A program made the position numbers and the translations under genes. 64,000 nt of DNA from Arthrobacter sp. ov118. Its GTDB lineage: Bacteria; Actinomycetota; Actinomycetes; Actinomycetales; Micrococcaceae. The stretch lies in contig NZ_FPAY01000008.1 of assembly GCF_900116495.1 (NCBI RefSeq), forward strand, positions 62,001 through 126,000. Reading direction: 5' to 3'. The notes beneath the pieces are model-generated. The model was given only the letters and a program-made list of their open reading frames with translations, was not told where the DNA came from and searched no databases. This document shows positions 61,785-64,000 of this stretch, piece after piece (position 1 is the stretch's first letter; each line of letters starts with the position of its first letter).

Positions 61785-61858
61785 TGCCCCAGGTGGGACT
61801 CGAACCCACAACACGCGGATTTTAAGTCCGATGCCTCTGCCAATTGGGCTACTGGGGC
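61785..61858 (-). tRNA. tRNA-Leu, anticodon UAA, with short variable arm
   Basis: A 74-base cloverleaf: acceptor stem GCCCCAG / CTGGGGC, discriminator A, a D arm with AATTGGCAGA loop, anticodon loop CTTAAAA, variable loop GTGTT, and T arm GTGGG-TTCGAGT-CCCAC. The anticodon reads UUA. CCA is not encoded. The variable loop has 5 bases, whereas leucine tRNAs normally have a long variable arm. The pair at the top of the anticodon stem is a mismatch. The amino acid is inferred from the anticodon only. Confidence 0.85.
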
Positions 61859-61891
61859 GCCCGGTCCATGCTATCCCGTCTGCGGGCCGGA

Positions 61892-62836
61892 TCAGTCAGC
61901 AAAGGGCCGCGCGTAGCGGAAAGTTCCACTGACTCCCCCGGGCCAGACGGCGAGCGGGAGCAGTTGGAAGTAGCCGTTCCATTCTGCCTTCGGTGGGGCC
62001 ACCCCGAGCGAGGTTGACGGCACGAAGCCGAAGCGCGAGTAAAAGTCAGGGCTGCCCAGCAGCGCGATCCCCCGCTCCCCCGCCAGGTTGGCCCGGGCCA
62101 GGGTCTCCTTCATGAGCGCGGTGCCAATACCGTGGCGCTGCAGCCGCGGCACTACGCCGATCGGCCCGAGCCCCAGGAGCTCCAGCTCCCCCACCCATCC
62201 CCGCGTGCTGATCACATGACCCACGATTTCGCCGTCGAGCTCCGCGACGATGCTGAACTCCGGCAGATACTCCGCACAGTCGAAGAGCCCACAGAGCAGG
62301 CCGACTTCCTCCGGTTCGCCGTCCACGCGCAGTCCGGTGATCGGGGAAACGGCGAAGGCCGCAGCGGTCAGAGCCAGGATGGCGGGGCGGTCTTCCGGCC
62401 GTTCGGTACGCATCCGGAGCGTCGGCGCAGGTCCCGCCCGGCCGCTGTCCTCCGCCAGTTCGTGCAGGACTTCCAGCGCCCGGTCTGCATCCGCCAGGGG
62501 CACCATCAGGTGGTCGTGGTGGAAACCGGCCAGGACGTTGCAGCTGATCTTCGCCTCCGTGAGGGCGGCGCCGACGGCGGCCGTCAGGCCCACCGCTTCC
62601 AGGGAGGAATGCACCTCAAGGGTTATCCACGCTCCGACAAAGTCGTACGGCAACGCCAGGGCCTCCGCCTCGTCCCGTGCCATCACCACGGTCAGTCCCT
62701 CTGCTTCCCGCACAGCGGCCATGATGCCGCCTTCCAGCGGCCTGCCGTGCGGCCACAGGACGTAGACGAACTCGCCGTCGCGGCGGACAGGACGCATGGT
62801 TGCCAGCAGGGTATGAAGGTCCTTTTCAGCAGTCAT
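61892..62836 (-). CDS. ACT-like domain fused to GNAT N-acetyltransferase
   Basis: A 314-residue two-domain protein. The N-terminal ~135 residues (FVYVLWPHGRPLEGGIMAAVREAEGLTVVM, WITLEVHSSLEAVGLTAAVGAALTEA, CNVLAGFHHDHLMVP) match the ACT_7/DUF2000-like amino acid-sensing fold. The C-terminal half is a GNAT (RTERPEDRPAILALTAAAF, IGVVPRLQRHGIGTALMKETL with the acetyl-CoA loop, GSPDFYSRFGFVPS). The ACT part may sense an amino acid to control acetylation. ATG 62836 lies 6 bases after a TAGACT box. The tRNA-Leu gene is directly downstream. Confidence 0.85.
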   Translation of the reverse strand: MTAEKDLHTLLATMRPVRRDGEFVYVLWPHGRPLEGGIMAAVREAEGLTVVMARDEAEALALPYDFVGAWITLEVHSSLEAVGLTAAVGAALTEAKISCNVLAGFHHDHLMVPLADADRALEVLHELAEDSGRAGPAPTLRMRTERPEDRPAILALTAAAFAVSPITGLRVDGEPEEVGLLCGLFDCAEYLPEFSIVAELDGEIVGHVISTRGWVGELELLGLGPIGVVPRLQRHGIGTALMKETLARANLAGERGIALLGSPDFYSRFGFVPSTSLGVAPPKAEWNGYFQLLPLAVWPGGVSGTFRYARPFAD

Positions 62837-62842
62837 GAAGCC

Positions 62843-62848
62843 AGTCTA
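62843..62848 (-). promoter_or_regulatory. -10 box of a leaderless ACT-GNAT promoter
   Basis: TAGACT, 6 bases, ATG 62836. Confidence 0.6.
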
Positions 62849-63072
62849 GGCATGGTGGGTCAACGCGCGGGTTCAGGGCTGGGAAGGCCGCCACGAGCCC
62901 GGAGGGCAAAACGGAGGCAAAAACGGTCGTACTGGAAAAAGCCTTGAGCCGGCGTGACCCAGCAAAAAAGAACACAGGATGCGCACAGCACGGAGAAAGT
63001 GGTCCGACAGAGTCCCACCTGAGGATAGGAACAGCTTCGAAAGCCGGAGTGGAACCAGCAAGGAGAAAAACT

Positions 63073-63219
63073 TTGAACAGCGTTCGGAAGATGTCGGCAG
63101 GCCCCACTCTGATCGGCGTCCTCGTCGGCGGCGGAGGCCTCACCGCCATGGCCCTGCCGACCAACGCCGCCACGGCCACCGCAACCGCCACCGAAACCGG
63201 AGGCCAGGGCGGCCACTGA
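63073..63219 (+). CDS. Small secreted protein (48 residues)
   Basis: TTG 63073 with AAGGAG 7 bases upstream. The product is a near-complete signal peptide: basic start (NSVRK), hydrophobic stretch PTLIGVLVGGGGLTAMAL, and an Ala-x-Ala-like site after PTNAA. This leaves a mature peptide of about 15 residues, TATATATETGGQGGH. I do not recognise it. Codon choice is as GC-rich as in native genes. First of a run of small genes on the plus strand. Confidence 0.55.
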   Translation: MNSVRKMSAGPTLIGVLVGGGGLTAMALPTNAATATATATETGGQGGH

Positions 63220-63357
63220 ATCCTGCCGCACTCCTTCGGCCTGGGACTTCCAGACCACCTGTGACACTTCACAGTCCGGACGAGGATCTCCCTGAGTCCC
63301 CAGCACTTCCACCGCAGCCGAACGGTGACCCGAACACCCACCCCAAGGAAGGCCCTG

Positions 63358-63552
63358 ATGATCGCCTACCGCCCCGTCGCCCCGCTGACCACCGGCCGCC
63401 CCGGCCTTGTCTCCGCGTTCGCCGCTATGGCATTGACCGCTGTGCTTGGAACGACCTGGCAGCGCGCGAACGAAACCTCGGCAGCGCCGGATCAAACCCC
63501 TGAAACGGCGGAGACCGCGTGTCCGCCCCCTGCCGGCGGGAACCGGCTGTGA
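63358..63552 (+). CDS. Small membrane-anchored protein (64 residues)
   Basis: ATG 63358 has GGAAGG about 6 bases upstream. One hydrophobic segment (LVSAFAAMALTAVLGTTW, about 28-45) is followed by a hydrophilic Thr/Glu/Pro-rich tail with a single Cys. It is either a signal peptide or a single membrane anchor. Its stop overlaps the next start (GTGA), so the two are coupled. Not recognised. Confidence 0.55.
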   Translation: MIAYRPVAPLTTGRPGLVSAFAAMALTAVLGTTWQRANETSAAPDQTPETAETACPPPAGGNRL

Positions 63553-63848
63553 GCACCGCGGCACCCGCGCCTCCGAGACGCGGAACAGCCTGGCCGCCAG
63601 CAAGGGATGGATCCCGGGTATGGGCCTTGCTCCAACGGGCGGTGTCCGTCACGGTCATCGGTGCCGCCGTCATCACCGGCATACAGCTCGGCGTGAACGC
63701 ACCGGCCGTCTCACCCGTGCAGCCCACCACCGGCTCTGTTGTCGCAACCCCGGACAGCTCCACGGCATTTGTCGCACCCAACCAACAGGCGCTCACTGCG
63801 CCCGGAAGAGACAGGATGGCGCACGGCCACGGCAGGGGCGGCCGCTGA
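63549..63848 (+). CDS. Small single-helix protein with His/Gly-rich tail (99 residues)
   Basis: GTG 63549 overlaps the previous stop. A polar Ala/Pro/Arg-rich start precedes one hydrophobic helix (about 31-52, LLQRAVSVTVIGAAVITGIQLGV), then a Thr/Val/Pro-rich extracytoplasmic part ending in MAHGHGRGGR. The His/Gly tail could bind a metal and echoes the GGQGGH end of the first small protein. An earlier GTG at 63519 is possible. Not recognised. Confidence 0.55.
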   Translation: MSTAAPAPPRRGTAWPPARDGSRVWALLQRAVSVTVIGAAVITGIQLGVNAPAVSPVQPTTGSVVATPDSSTAFVAPNQQALTAPGRDRMAHGHGRGGR

Positions 63849-63914
63849 GCAAAGCCCATCACAAACAGTAATTAGGCGATCACAGCAACCTGGCCGCCTC
63901 GAAGAAAGAAGTCG

Positions 63915-64000
63915 ATGACATCATTAGCCGACCGTCAACGGGACGGATCCGTACGATCCGGTGTGCCAGCCGAGACGGCGGCCCAGACCGTCCCGCCGGC
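63915..64000 (+). CDS. Start of a further gene, truncated by the window edge
   Basis: ATG 63915 with GAAG just upstream opens a frame that runs to the right edge: MTSLADRQRDGSVRSGVPAE and onward. Codon 4 is TTA, the codon read by the nearby tRNA. Only 28 codons are visible, so no family can be named. It follows the small-protein run by 66 bases on the same strand. Confidence 0.5.
   Translation, partial: MTSLADRQRDGSVRSGVPAETAAQTVPP

Noticed and set aside
62944..63072. Structured leader or riboswitch before the small-protein run
   Set aside because: A near-repeat (AGCCGG..GTG...CAGCAA at 62947 and 63042) and weak hairpins are visible, but nothing matches a known aptamer.

Overview
This is a high-GC, gene-dense chromosomal segment, almost certainly from an actinobacterium of the Micrococcaceae (Arthrobacter/Pseudarthrobacter type). 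The evidence is the mycothiol conjugate amidase, a WhiB-family regulator, actinobacteria-specific DUF3499, DUF5719, DUF4245, DUF4307 and TIGR03089 proteins, a protein O-mannosyltransferase next to rsmI, a FemAB-type cross-bridge ligase, and GTG/TTG starts. I saw no prophage, intact insertion sequence, CRISPR array, rRNA or replication origin. There is one tRNA, at 61785-61858.

Layout. 0-9 kb: 3' part of a TgpA-like transglutaminase, gabD, the divergent pair rsmI/pmt, an acyl-CoA ligase and a DUF1461 membrane protein. 9-27 kb: an envelope and housekeeping block with an L,D-transpeptidase, ahcY, a Trm112-like protein, DUF3499, a zincin-like protein, DUF5719, a large GT2 glycosyltransferase, whiB, TIGR03089, GtrA, purK-purE, LCP, manA and a FemX-like ligase. 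27-41 kb: glpX, DUF4245, carbonic anhydrase, fumC, a VWA protein, a TetR regulator with its DHA2 exporter, a NUDIX hydrolase and A24 peptidase, a GNAT, PhoH, a short-chain isoprenyl synthase and hemolysin III. 41-53 kb: a DUF255 thioredoxin-domain protein with a truncated HAD remnant behind it, mca/DUF4307, greA, rhomboid, ilvA, AI-2E permease, aldose epimerase/galK and a thiolase. 53-62 kb: a Bax1-like protein, a secreted lectin-like protein, and a split branched-chain amino acid ABC system (livHMGF on the plus strand, the binding protein converging on the minus strand), then tRNA and an ACT-GNAT fusion. 62.9-64 kb: a run of small secreted or membrane-anchored proteins that I cannot assign.

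How the genes work together. Several supply the envelope: mannose-6-phosphate (manA) and polyprenyl phosphate (isoprenyl synthase) feed mannosylation and glycosyl transfer (pmt, GT2, GtrA); LCP, L,D-transpeptidase and FemX act on wall polymers. Others are central metabolism (fumC, glpX, gabD, ilvA, thiolase, galK). The liv genes form one uptake system in two transcription units, each with a CRP/GlxR-like site upstream.

Most striking signals. About twenty start codons sit exactly 6 (sometimes 7) bases after a TAnnnT-like -10 box, which indicates widespread leaderless transcription. Two of these leaderless starts open 9-10-codon mini-ORFs whose stops overlap the real start codons (galK and the L,D-transpeptidase). 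The 3' ends of fumC and of the aldose epimerase carry 13-15 bp tandem repeats that replicate the stop codon in all three frames. A 324 bp near-palindromic element lies between a GNAT gene and phoH. The glycosyltransferase behind whiB appears to start at ATT. The tRNA with anticodon UAA has a short variable arm. All of this comes from reading the sequence; no database search was run.
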